Shown here: one piece after another, positions 25,511-33,908 of the stretch
Layout of the letters: every line of letters starts with the position of its first letter
Position numbering within the stretch: the stretch's first letter is position 1
NCBI RefSeq assembly: GCF_010723575.1
Contig: NZ_BLKZ01000001.1
Coordinates: forward strand, 3,348,001-3,412,000
From: Mycobacterium bourgelatii
GTDB taxonomy: Bacteria > Actinomycetota > Actinomycetes > Mycobacteriales > Mycobacteriaceae
DNA length: 64,000 nucleotides
Direction: 5' to 3'
The notes under the pieces: model-generated
Database searches by the model: none
Seen by the model: only the letters and a program-made list of their open reading frames with translations
What the model was told of the DNA's origin: nothing
Translations under genes and position numbers: made by a program

Positions 25511-27715
25511 ATGGATCCGCGCGACCGAGCCACTGGTTCTCGGACCGTGTTCACGTTCTGCCGGTACTGCCTCGCCTCGTGCGGAGTCGAGGTGACCGTC
25601 GAGGGCAACCGGGTGCGCAAGATCGCCGCCGACAAGCAGAATCCGCACAGCTGGCAGGATTTCTGCGCCAAGGGCCGCACCGCGGCACAACTCGTCGAAC
25701 ATCCGCGCCGCATCCTGGCCCCGATGCGGCGGGTGGGTGACGGCTACCGCGAGGCCACCTGGGACGAGGCGATCTCGGACATCGCCACCCGGATGACCGA
25801 GTTGATCAAGGCTGACGGCCCGGACACCGTCGCCGCCTACTACGGCAATCCGGCCGGCTATTCGGGGTCAAATCTGATCTTTATGAACGGCTGGCTCGAT
25901 GGGGTCGGCACCAACAACCGCTACGCGGTCGGGTCGGTCGATCAGAACGCGCTACACGTCGTCGCCGAGGCGATGTACGGGTCGTCGATCATGGTGCCGG
26001 TGTCGGATATCGACAACTGCGACTACTTTCTGTTGGTCGGCACGAATCCCGCGGTGAGCGCATGGAATTGGGTGGACAGCGCACCCGGCGGCTGGAAGCG
26101 CGCGCTGGCGCGGCAGAGGCAAGGCGCCAAGATCGTTGTGGTCGACCCGCTCCGCACCGAGTCCGCCGACAGGGCCGACGTCCACATCGCGGTGCGGCCC
26201 GGCCAGGACTGGGCGCTGCTGCTGGCCATGGTCAAGGTGATCCTCGACGAGGGACTGGAACACGCGGGCGACTGTGCGCGTCTGGCCGTGGGTATGCCGG
26301 TGCTTCGGAGACTCGTCGCTGATGCGGATCTCGATGACCTGGCGCGGCGCTGCGACATCGACCGTAGCCAGATCGAATCCGTGGCAAGGGATTTCGCGAC
26401 GGCCAGAGCCGCCATGGCGATCACTCGGACCGGGGTCTCGTTGCATGTTGCGGGCACGGTGGGCGAATGGCTCGGCCAGGTGCTCAACGTGATCACCGGA
26501 CGCATGGACCGCCCCGGTGGCCGCCGTTTCGAGCCGGGGTACTTCGACGCGCTGCGGATGGCCGGCCTGGCCAAGACACCGGACCACAAGAGTCGACTGG
26601 CCGGCCGCACGATGGTCGCCGGTGCGCACGCGCTGAGCGAACTGCCCGCCGAGATCACCACCCCGGGACGCGGGCGGATCCGAGCGCTGCTGATCAACTC
26701 CGGCAACCCCGTCGTCTCCGGCCCCAATGGCGCGGCGCTGGACGACGCACTGGCGCAGTTGGACTTGCTGGTGGCCATCGACTTCGTCCAGCGCGAGAGC
26801 CACCGCCATGCGCATTGGTTGCTACCGGCGGTGCATTGGCTCGAACGCGACGACCTGCTGGCCCTGACCAGCAATCTGCACGACGAGCCCTACGTGCAGT
26901 ACGGGGTGCGCGCCGTGGAGCCGCCCCCGAACGCGCGTGAGGAATGGCGCATCTTCGTCGACCTGGCACTGGCGATGAACGCACCGCTGTTTGGCGTCAA
27001 AGGACTCAACGGGTTCATCCGGGCCAGCCGGCGCCTGGCGGGGATCACGGGCCGGCCGGGGCTGGCTTTCACGCCGCACTGGATCAACCGGCTGATCGTG
27101 GCATCCTCACGAAAGGTCAACGGCCACAAGCTGAAATGGAATCACCTCCGGAACCACCCGCACGGGCTGGTGCTGGGGCCGCGGGAGTACGGCCACTTCG
27201 CGTCCGCGCTGCGCACCCCCGACAAGCGGGCACACGTGGCGCCCGACGAACTGGTGGCGCGGGCCCGGGAGTTACTTGCCGCGCCACCGCCCGAGGCCCC
27301 GGAGAAGTACCCTTTCCAGATCGGCAACCGCCGCCACCGCCACTCGATGAACTCGTTTCTCAACGAGCTGCCCGACCTGCATCCCGGCGGCAAGGGCAGC
27401 GTGGTGCTGATCCACCCGGCCGACGCGGCAGCGCTCGGCATCGACGACGGGGACCCGGTGTGCGTGCATGCACCGGTCGGCGCGGTCGAGGTCAAGGCCC
27501 GTCTGAGCGACCGACCGCGGCGCGGGTTGGTCATCCTTGACCACGGCTGGGGTTCACGCGTCTTCGACCCACGCGGCGGCGCGGCGCCGCAATCGTTCGG
27601 CGTGAACCGCAACCTCCTGGTTGACGGTGAGCCGGTGGACCCGCTGTCGCAGACCCCGGCGATGAGTTCGTCCTACGTGGGCATCAGTCGGGTCAGTCAT
27701 CACAGCACGACGTGA
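25511..27715 (+). CDS. Molybdopterin-dependent oxidoreductase with N-terminal Fe-S cluster
   Basis: 734 aa. The N-terminal 4Fe-4S domain has C17-x2-C20-x3-C24-x27-C52 (TFCRYCLASCG ... DFCAKG). The catalytic domain follows (AAYYGNPAGYSGSNLIFMN, YFLLVGTNPAVSAW, KIVVVDPLRTESADRAD) with a C-terminal MopB-like domain (NSFLNELPDLHPGGKGSVVLIHPADAAALGIDDGD). Start ATG 25511 is preceded closely by GAAGG. A DMSO-reductase-superfamily enzyme; substrate not predictable, and no partner electron-transfer subunit lies beside it. Its 3' end overlaps the convergent TPR gene by 23 bp. Confidence 0.88.
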   Translation: MDPRDRATGSRTVFTFCRYCLASCGVEVTVEGNRVRKIAADKQNPHSWQDFCAKGRTAAQLVEHPRRILAPMRRVGDGYREATWDEAISDIATRMTELIKADGPDTVAAYYGNPAGYSGSNLIFMNGWLDGVGTNNRYAVGSVDQNALHVVAEAMYGSSIMVPVSDIDNCDYFLLVGTNPAVSAWNWVDSAPGGWKRALARQRQGAKIVVVDPLRTESADRADVHIAVRPGQDWALLLAMVKVILDEGLEHAGDCARLAVGMPVLRRLVADADLDDLARRCDIDRSQIESVARDFATARAAMAITRTGVSLHVAGTVGEWLGQVLNVITGRMDRPGGRRFEPGYFDALRMAGLAKTPDHKSRLAGRTMVAGAHALSELPAEITTPGRGRIRALLINSGNPVVSGPNGAALDDALAQLDLLVAIDFVQRESHRHAHWLLPAVHWLERDDLLALTSNLHDEPYVQYGVRAVEPPPNAREEWRIFVDLALAMNAPLFGVKGLNGFIRASRRLAGITGRPGLAFTPHWINRLIVASSRKVNGHKLKWNHLRNHPHGLVLGPREYGHFASALRTPDKRAHVAPDELVARARELLAAPPPEAPEKYPFQIGNRRHRHSMNSFLNELPDLHPGGKGSVVLIHPADAAALGIDDGDPVCVHAPVGAVEVKARLSDRPRRGLVILDHGWGSRVFDPRGGAAPQSFGVNRNLLVDGEPVDPLSQTPAMSSSYVGISRVSHHSTT

Positions 27716-29366
27716 CGTCGAGCCGGCACGCGCAGGACGCTCTGATCGGGACGTCGGCGCGCGCGGCGGCCAGGGCGAGTTGTTGGCCGATGATCGTTGC
27801 TTCGGCGGTGCGGCCGAGTCGCTGCAGGCATTCGTGATACCCGTGCAGGCTCCACACATTCCCGGGGTGCTGACACGGCCGGGCCAGAGTGGGATCCAGA
27901 CCGAGGTCGGCGGCGTAAACGGCCGCCGCCTCCTCGACGTGGCCCTGTTCGAGCAGCAGTGCGCCGTAGGCGTGCCGGGTGGGCTGCATCCAGCCCCACG
28001 GCTCGTCGTAGGGTAGCGAGTCGTCGAGCTCCACCGCACGCCGCAGGTGGCTGAAGGCCGCGTCGAATTGCTCTTCCCGGTAGGCGATTTCACCGTCGAG
28101 CATGGCCCCGGCGACGGCGAGGATGTCTCGGCTGGTGTTGTTGAACAGGTACCGGGTCTCCGGTATCCGCTCGTACGCGTCGGTGAACGCCGCGCGTTCG
28201 TCGTTGGCCTCGGCGAGCCGACCGGTGGCCGCCAGCGCCACGCCGCGTCCGTAGTGGAAGGTGGCCGTGCTGGTGCAGTAGAGGTCGGTGTCCTGCGGCA
28301 GCGGCTGGGCGATCAGTTCCTCCCACCGCCCGAACCGCACCAGCACGTGGATGCGTAGCGGCACAAAGGCTTCGAGCCAGTCGGCCATCGGCGGGGATTC
28401 GATCGACAGCAGTTCGGGTGTCAATTGGCCCGCTAGCTCGTCGGCGGCCTGCAAGGCAATTCGTGATTGCCCTTCGAACATCGCCGAATACACGATGAAG
28501 TGCAGATCGTGGGCGCGGTAGAGGGAATAGAAATTCAGCGGGCCCTCACGTTCGACGAAGCGTCGATCCGCTTGCACCGCAGCAAAATTCGCCACCACCG
28601 AGCTGTGGTAGTCGCCGCAGAGGACGTCGATGTGGCTCGGCATGTGTCGCAGGTGCCCGGCGTCGGGCACCAGGTCACGCAGCAGGTCGGCTGCCGGTAG
28701 GGCGTCCTGCGGGGTCGGCGACATTTCCATGGTGTGGACATACAGATGCAATGCACCCGGGTGTTCGCGGCCCGCGGGGGTGGCCAGCGCGTCTTCGAGG
28801 ATCCGCTTGGCCTCGAGCACCCGTGAGCCCGCGGCGGGGGCGCCCGTTGTGGTGTCCCACAGCGCCCACGCCGTGAGGTTGACCAGTGCGTCGGCCGCGA
28901 GAGCCTGCACGTCGACGTCGCTCGGATAGGTCGCGGCGAGTTTGGTCATCGCGTCGGCGTAGGCGCTTTGGCCGGTTGCCAGGGCTTTCGTGTCGTCCGG
29001 GTCGTCGGTGGGAAAGCGGACCTGCAGCGCGACGACGAGGTCCCGTTCGACCGCGCTGGCACGGCCTTGCGCCGCGAGTTGCAATTCCCGCCGTGCTCGG
29101 GCCAGTGATGAGCTCAGGTCGGTCGGGTCGAATGCCTCCCACGCCTTGTTGTAATTGGGCCCGACCGAGTAGGCGATCCCCCATCGCGCGATGGCCAGAT
29201 CCGGGTCGAGTTCCAGCGCCTGCTCGAAGCAGCGGATCGCCTCTTCATGGTTGAACGCGTAGGCCCACACCAGCCCCCGGTCGAACCACACCTGTGCTTG
29301 CGGCACAGGGGTTTCGACGGGTCGGTGGTAGGAGCCGAGGTCGTAGTACTGCTCGTCGGCAGCCAT
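27693..29366 (-). CDS. TPR-repeat protein
   Basis: 557 aa with tetratricopeptide-type repeats: ALVWAYAFNHEEAIRCFEQALELDPD-like at the start, REEQFDAAFSHLRRAVELDD and LLEQGHVEEAAAVYAADLGLDP near the end, and long helical stretches between (TAWALWDTTTG, YVHTMEMSPTPQDALPAADLLRDLVPDAGHL). No catalytic domain is seen. It ends CACRLDVTSCCDD, whose codons overlap the convergent molybdoenzyme gene. Likely a scaffolding protein; homologues are annotated only as TPR proteins. Confidence 0.8.
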   Translation of the reverse strand: MAADEQYYDLGSYHRPVETPVPQAQVWFDRGLVWAYAFNHEEAIRCFEQALELDPDLAIARWGIAYSVGPNYNKAWEAFDPTDLSSSLARARRELQLAAQGRASAVERDLVVALQVRFPTDDPDDTKALATGQSAYADAMTKLAATYPSDVDVQALAADALVNLTAWALWDTTTGAPAAGSRVLEAKRILEDALATPAGREHPGALHLYVHTMEMSPTPQDALPAADLLRDLVPDAGHLRHMPSHIDVLCGDYHSSVVANFAAVQADRRFVEREGPLNFYSLYRAHDLHFIVYSAMFEGQSRIALQAADELAGQLTPELLSIESPPMADWLEAFVPLRIHVLVRFGRWEELIAQPLPQDTDLYCTSTATFHYGRGVALAATGRLAEANDERAAFTDAYERIPETRYLFNNTSRDILAVAGAMLDGEIAYREEQFDAAFSHLRRAVELDDSLPYDEPWGWMQPTRHAYGALLLEQGHVEEAAAVYAADLGLDPTLARPCQHPGNVWSLHGYHECLQRLGRTAEATIIGQQLALAAARADVPIRASCACRLDVTSCCDD

Positions 29367-29548
29367 GGTGGCACCTTACTCACGGGGCCGGCCGGCCGCC
29401 GCACCGAGCCTGAAAGCGTGCGCTCGCCGCAAGGCTCTGTGCACCCACGGCACGCAGACCATCCCCGTCAGCGACCCTGAATCCATGCAGAAAAAGTACG
29501 AGTAACGGCCTGCCAAATTACAGGCTCGCCGCAGCCTCCGGCCGAAAG

Positions 29549-30436
29549 CTAGCCACGCAGGCGCTCGACGATAATCCGCCGCGCCGCACGACCTTCCGGC
29601 GTCGGCGACAGCGGATACACATGCAGCAACCCAGGTTCCTCGTGGTAATCGACGGCAACGCCTGCGGCGCCGGCTTTTTCAACCAGCAACCGGGCGTCCG
29701 GATTGAGGATGTCCCGGGTTCCGCTGAACACAGTCAGCGCACCGAGACGGCTCAGGTCCGCCGCCAGTGGGTCTACCCGCGGATCGCCGAGCGGCAGGTT
29801 GCCACGCCAGCAGTCGGCGAAGACCAGCAGACCGTCGCGTCCCAGCCATGGGTCGTCGACGGCGGCAATGTCCGGATTGGACAGTGAGAGGTCGAGCACC
29901 GGGGAGATCAACACCGTCTGCGGTATGACCACGTCATGCTCGTCGCGCAACAGCAGGGCCACCGACAACGCCATCTGACCACCGGCGGAATCCCCGGCCA
30001 GGCACACCCGGTCACAACCGGACGCCACCGCCTCTGCCACCAATTGCACGAGGGTCGGCATCACCTCGGCCGCCGTGGCGAATGGCACCAACGGATAGAT
30101 CGGGACGATCACCTTCGCACGCGCATCAGCGGCGATTTCGGTGACCAATTGCCAATGCTGCGTGCTGATTTCGTTGACCCAGCCACCACCGTGCAGGTAA
30201 ACGACCGCGCCGGTGGGCAAGCCGGACGCGGGGGTGACGGTGTAGATCGGCCACCCGAACCGGCGCTGGACCTCCACCGCGACATCCGGACGCAATCGGG
30301 CGGGCGGCCCGTACGGTTGTGGACGCAGTTCTCGTCCGGCAAGGTGGGCGCGCGCGTTGTCAGCACTGGCGTAGGCGCGCGTCCGCCCCGTCAGGCGAAG
30401 GAGGACGGGTAGCGCGCGACTGGCCCAGCTGGTCAT
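29549..30436 (-). CDS. Alpha/beta hydrolase, hormone-sensitive-lipase family
   Basis: 295 aa with HGGGW oxyanion motif (VVYLHGGGWVN), nucleophile motif GDSAGG (LAGDSAGGQMAL), Asp in SGTRDILNPD and His in GLLHVYPL, so the full triad is present. It resembles the mycobacterial Lip carboxylesterases. It overlaps the SMP-30 gene by 4 bp (ATGA) and is the last gene of a crotonase - SMP-30 - esterase operon, suggesting ester or lactone degradation. Confidence 0.9.
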   Translation of the reverse strand: MTSWASRALPVLLRLTGRTRAYASADNARAHLAGRELRPQPYGPPARLRPDVAVEVQRRFGWPIYTVTPASGLPTGAVVYLHGGGWVNEISTQHWQLVTEIAADARAKVIVPIYPLVPFATAAEVMPTLVQLVAEAVASGCDRVCLAGDSAGGQMALSVALLLRDEHDVVIPQTVLISPVLDLSLSNPDIAAVDDPWLGRDGLLVFADCWRGNLPLGDPRVDPLAADLSRLGALTVFSGTRDILNPDARLLVEKAGAAGVAVDYHEEPGLLHVYPLSPTPEGRAARRIIVERLRG

Positions 30437-31281
30437 CGAAGACCCGTCTCGCCGTCACCGAAGAGCACCCGCAGCAGCGACTGACTCCCGGCAGCGGTGA
30501 TGTACAGCTCGTCGAGGTCCGCGCCGCCGATGCAGACGTTGGTGGGCAGCGACCCGGCCGGCAGCTCGATCACGGCTTGGCGGTTCCCCTCGGCGTCGAT
30601 GGCGTCGATGCGGTCCCCGCCCGTCAACGCCGCCCACGTCAGGCCGGACGGGCTGACCACCATGCCGTCGGGCCACCCGTTGTCGAACGTGTGCAGCAGC
30701 CGCGGCTGCGACCAGCTCGCAGAACCCGACGGGCTCACCTCGTAGGCCAGCAAGCCCGCCGACAGCGTGGCCGTGACCAGCAGTGACTGTCCGTCGTCTG
30801 TGAAGCCCAGGCCGTTGATGAACGGGGGCCCGTTGTCGACGATCTGTTCGGGTTCGGCTCCGTCGAGCGAACAGGCCCACAGGTGTCCCGGCCAGTCATC
30901 GGGTGCGTTGAGGACGGCTTCGTCGCGGGGATCGGTCACCCACAGCCGACCGTCCGGACCGAAGACCAGGTCGTTAGGTGCGCCCATGCCGGTGACCAGG
31001 TAGTCGACCTTTCCGTCGATGACGACCTGCACCCCGGGCTGCGCCGGGCCGCTCGCGTTGAAGACTCCCCCGTTCTGGGCCACGTACAGGGCACCGTCGG
31101 AGCCCAGCACCAGGCCGTTGGGGCCACCGCCGGTGACGATTCGCTCGATCGGTCCGCCGCCCGTCGGGTCGACGACATAGAGGCAACCGTGACTGATCGA
31201 AGTGAGCGCAATTCGTCCGTCCGCCAACCACACGGGCCCTTCGGTGAAGCCAAGTTCATTGGCGACCACGTCGATCTGCAT
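30433..31281 (-). CDS. SMP-30/gluconolactonase-family beta-propeller protein
   Basis: 282 aa. Six-bladed propeller repeats with the family metal ligands in FTEGPVWLADGRI (Glu), GAPNDLVFGPDGRLWVTDP (Asn) and GLGFTDDGQSLLVT. Start at 31281 is fixed by a GGAGG site and by overlap of its ATG with the crotonase stop (TAATG). Likely a divalent-metal lactonase or esterase acting on an intermediate of the neighbouring catabolic genes. Confidence 0.87.
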   Translation of the reverse strand: MQIDVVANELGFTEGPVWLADGRIALTSISHGCLYVVDPTGGGPIERIVTGGGPNGLVLGSDGALYVAQNGGVFNASGPAQPGVQVVIDGKVDYLVTGMGAPNDLVFGPDGRLWVTDPRDEAVLNAPDDWPGHLWACSLDGAEPEQIVDNGPPFINGLGFTDDGQSLLVTATLSAGLLAYEVSPSGSASWSQPRLLHTFDNGWPDGMVVSPSGLTWAALTGGDRIDAIDAEGNRQAVIELPAGSLPTNVCIGGADLDELYITAAGSQSLLRVLFGDGETGLR

Positions 31282-32099
31282 TACACCTCCGGCAGTGGTT
31301 TCCAGTCCTTCGACACCGATCCGCTCCAACGCGGGACACGGCGCTGCAGGAATGCCTCAACACCCTCGCGTGCGTCCGCACCCCCCATCACCCGATGATG
31401 CAGTTTCGTCTCCAGATCGGCGACCTGCCGCGCCGTGTAGCCCTTGAGCATGGTGTCCCACAGCAGTCGCTTGCTCAATGCGGCCGACATCGGTGCGACG
31501 TTGACGGCGATGTCGCGCGCCACCGTCATCGCATGCTCGAGCACCTGGTCCCCGGGCAGTGTTCGAGTGGCGACGCCCATCGTGGCCGCCTCGGCGCCGT
31601 CGAACGTCCGCCCGGTCAGGAGCAGGTCCGCCGCAACGGCACCACCTACCAGGTGCGGCAACGTCCAGTGCGACATGCAGTCCGCTATCACTCCCCTGCG
31701 TGCCTGTGCCACAGCGTATTTGGCGTCGCGAGCCATGATTCGGATGTCGGCCTGCAGCGCGATGGTCAATCCAATGCCGATGGCGTGGCCGTTGACCGCG
31801 GCGATGACCGGCTTGCCCAGCTCAAACGCGGCCGGATCGGTTGGGGCTGCTGTGAATTCGTTGCCCGGAGTGTCGAACGGGCTGTTTTCCATCGAGAAAT
31901 CGGCTCCGACGCAGAACGCGTCCCCCGCGCCGGTGAGGACGATGGCCCGCACCTGATCGTCCTCGTCACACTGCCGGTAGGCCTGATTGAGCAGCGCACC
32001 CATTTCCGCGGTGTAGGCATTGCGCCGCTCGGGTCGGTTCAGGGTCAACAGCGCAACGCCGTCGGCGACCGCGGCGGTGAGATCAGCCATGGTGCTCAT
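31281..32099 (-). CDS. Enoyl-CoA hydratase/isomerase (crotonase) family protein
   Basis: 272 aa. Crotonase signature VVLTGAGDAFCVGADF-type region (AIVLTGAGDAFCVGADFSM) with the oxyanion-hole loop, then KPVIAAVNGHAIGIGLTIAL and the trimerisation helices. The usual catalytic Glu pair is replaced (HWTLPHLVG region has no Glu), so isomerase, hydrolase or racemase activity is possible. First gene of the operon; start 32099 or 32090. Its promoter region contains one copy of a 31-bp repeat also present before the FAD monooxygenase. Confidence 0.87.
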   Translation of the reverse strand: MSTMADLTAAVADGVALLTLNRPERRNAYTAEMGALLNQAYRQCDEDDQVRAIVLTGAGDAFCVGADFSMENSPFDTPGNEFTAAPTDPAAFELGKPVIAAVNGHAIGIGLTIALQADIRIMARDAKYAVAQARRGVIADCMSHWTLPHLVGGAVAADLLLTGRTFDGAEAATMGVATRTLPGDQVLEHAMTVARDIAVNVAPMSAALSKRLLWDTMLKGYTARQVADLETKLHHRVMGGADAREGVEAFLQRRVPRWSGSVSKDWKPLPEV

Positions 32100-32101
32100 C
32101 C

Positions 32102-32132
32102 ATCGGGGCAAACATACCGAACCGTGGACATC
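32102..32132. repeat. 31-bp direct repeat, copy 1
   Basis: The segment begins ATCGGGGCAAACATACCGAA and ends ACCGTGGACATC; it occurs again at 33824-33854 with one mismatch (T to C at the 14th base). It lies between the SDR stop and the crotonase start. Read toward the crotonase it carries TATGTT, a possible -10 box. Confidence 0.85.
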
Positions 32133-32136
32133 CAGA

Positions 32137-32853
32137 TCAGCGCTGGCGCACGGGCCGGATCACCATCTCGTTGACGTCCACGTCGGCGGGCTGGCCGACC
32201 GCGTAGGAGACCGCGGCGGCGATCGCGGCCGGGTCAAGGGCGTACTTGCGGTATTCCTTCATGAACCCCTTGGCGTGCGGATCGCTGATGGTGTTCGCCA
32301 GTTCGCTTTCCACAACTCCGGGCGAGACCGTGGTCACGCGGATCCCGGGCGGGGACTCCTGGCGCAAGCCCTCGGTGATCGCCCAGGCGGCGTACTTCGT
32401 GCCGCAGTACACCGCCGCGGTCGGAGTGACCTTGTACGAGCCGACGGACGCCGTCGTGACAAAGTGGCCGGAGCCCTGCGTGCGGAAATGCGGCAAGCTG
32501 GCCGAGATCCCGTGCAGCAGACCGCGGATGTTGACGTCGATCATGGTGTCCCATTCGTCGACGAGGTCGGAGTCCAGCCGCGAGAGCGGCATCACCCCGG
32601 CGTTGGCGACGAACACGTCGAGGCGGCCGTGCCGGGCGACCGCGTCGTCGACGGCGCGTCGGACCGCGTCCCGGTCGGTGACGTCGAGCTCCTGCGCCTC
32701 GATGGTGTCGGTGCCGGCGGCCAGCTCGTCGAGCAGTTCGGTGCGCCGCGCCGCGGCGACCACGGTCAGGCCGTCGGCGGCCAGCCTGGTCGTGATGGCG
32801 CGGCCGATGCCGCTGCTGGCTCCGGTGACGAACGCGACTTTAGGTGTGGTCAT
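32137..32853 (-). CDS. Short-chain dehydrogenase/reductase
   Basis: 238 aa classical SDR: cofactor loop TGASSGIGRA, NAG motif (VFVANAGVMP), and catalytic Ser-Tyr-Lys (TTASVGSYK..., YCGTKYAA) all intact. NADP preference is suggested by AARRTELL after beta-2. Divergent from an XRE regulator with a strong palindrome between them, a common arrangement in which the regulator controls the reductase. Substrate unknown. Confidence 0.9.
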   Translation of the reverse strand: MTTPKVAFVTGASSGIGRAITTRLAADGLTVVAAARRTELLDELAAGTDTIEAQELDVTDRDAVRRAVDDAVARHGRLDVFVANAGVMPLSRLDSDLVDEWDTMIDVNIRGLLHGISASLPHFRTQGSGHFVTTASVGSYKVTPTAAVYCGTKYAAWAITEGLRQESPPGIRVTTVSPGVVESELANTISDPHAKGFMKEYRKYALDPAAIAAAVSYAVGQPADVDVNEMVIRPVRQR

Positions 32854-32943
32854 GGTTCTCCTTGATTCGCACGGTGTTTCGGGTGGTTACTGCGCACCAT
32901 CCACCGTGACGGAGAGCCGACGGATCCGGCAGGACGCAGTGTT

Positions 32944-32964
32944 CCTGGGTGCGCTGCACCCAGG
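32944..32964. promoter_or_regulatory. Perfect palindrome between SDR and XRE regulator
   Basis: CCTGGGTGC (32944-32952), a 3-base centre GCT, and GCACCCAGG (32956-32964) make a 9-3-9 inverted repeat, 34 bp before the XRE start and 91 bp before the SDR start. This is the most symmetric site in the gap and a good candidate operator for the XRE protein. The rest of the 144-bp gap shows nothing else. Confidence 0.6.
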
Positions 32965-32997
32965 CTCGGGGGCAGGCGGGTCGCTAGCATCGACACC

Positions 32998-33819
32998 ATG
33001 TCCGACGACGAACTCGGCTCCTACCTGCGGGCCAGGCGGGCCGCGGTGGGCCCTGACGAGGTGGGCCTGCGCAGCAGCGGCCACCGCAGGGTGGCCGGGC
33101 TGCGTCGGGAAGAGGTGGCGATGCTGGCCGGGCTCAGCGTCGACTACTACACCCGGCTGGAGCAGGGCCGTGAGCGCAGCCCGTCGGTGCAGGTGGTCGA
33201 GGCACTGGCGGTCGCGCTACGCCTGGGCGAGGACGCCCGCAGCCATCTGTACCGACTGGCCGGCCACATCCCGCGCGACCGGGTGGCCGTCGAGGACCGG
33301 GTGGACAACGCGCTGCTCGACCTGATGGCGGCCTGGCCGGATAACCCGGCCATCGTCTACAACATCGCCTACGACGTGCTGGCCTCCAACGGAATCGCGG
33401 ACGCGCTGTTCCACAACTGGAGCCATTCCCGCAACCTGATGCAGGTCGTGTTCACCGATCCGGAAGCCAGGCGGTTTTACCTGGATTGGGAACAGGTGGC
33501 GGCCAATTCGGTCGCCGGGTTCCGGCTCAACCATGGCCGAGCGCCTCACCATCCGAGGATCCAGCAGGTGCTCACCGAGCTGCTGGCCTCCAGCGACGAG
33601 TTCAAACGACTCTGGCAGCGGCACGACTCGCGAGGAAAGTCGTTGGAGTCCAAGCGGTTCTACCACCGCGACGTGGGTGAGCTGACGTTGTCGATGCAGA
33701 CCTTCGACGTGCGGTCCAGCCCCGGCCAGGAGTTGGTGGTCTACCACGCCGCTCCCGATTCGGCTAGCGCCCACGCGCTGCGGCTGCTCGGCTCGCTGTC
33801 GGTAACTGTCGACCCGTAG
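32998..33819 (+). CDS. XRE-family regulator with MmyB-like ligand domain
   Basis: 273 aa. N-terminal helix-turn-helix (LGSYLRARRAAVGPDEVGL, GLRREEVAMLAGLSVDYYTRLEQGR) and a C-terminal MmyB-like PAS-fold domain (DNPAIVYNIAYDVLASNGIADALF, WEQVAANSVAGFRLNHG, VGELTLSMQTFDV). MmyB-type regulators typically bind fatty acids and control a divergent SDR. It does so here by position; the ligand is unproven. Confidence 0.9.
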   Translation: MSDDELGSYLRARRAAVGPDEVGLRSSGHRRVAGLRREEVAMLAGLSVDYYTRLEQGRERSPSVQVVEALAVALRLGEDARSHLYRLAGHIPRDRVAVEDRVDNALLDLMAAWPDNPAIVYNIAYDVLASNGIADALFHNWSHSRNLMQVVFTDPEARRFYLDWEQVAANSVAGFRLNHGRAPHHPRIQQVLTELLASSDEFKRLWQRHDSRGKSLESKRFYHRDVGELTLSMQTFDVRSSPGQELVVYHAAPDSASAHALRLLGSLSVTVDP

Positions 33820-33823
33820 CTTT

Positions 33824-33854
33824 ATCGGGGCAAACACACCGAACCGTGGACATC
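33824..33854. repeat. 31-bp direct repeat, copy 2
   Basis: Same orientation as the copy at 32102-32132, 30 of 31 identical. It lies between the XRE stop and the FAD monooxygenase start, so the two copies bracket the SDR-XRE pair (about 1.7 kb). Confidence 0.85.
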
Positions 33855-33908
33855 GGCCGGAAAAATGCCGGACGTCCTGTGCTTTGTCCAATGAGGCCAG
33901 GCACTATC

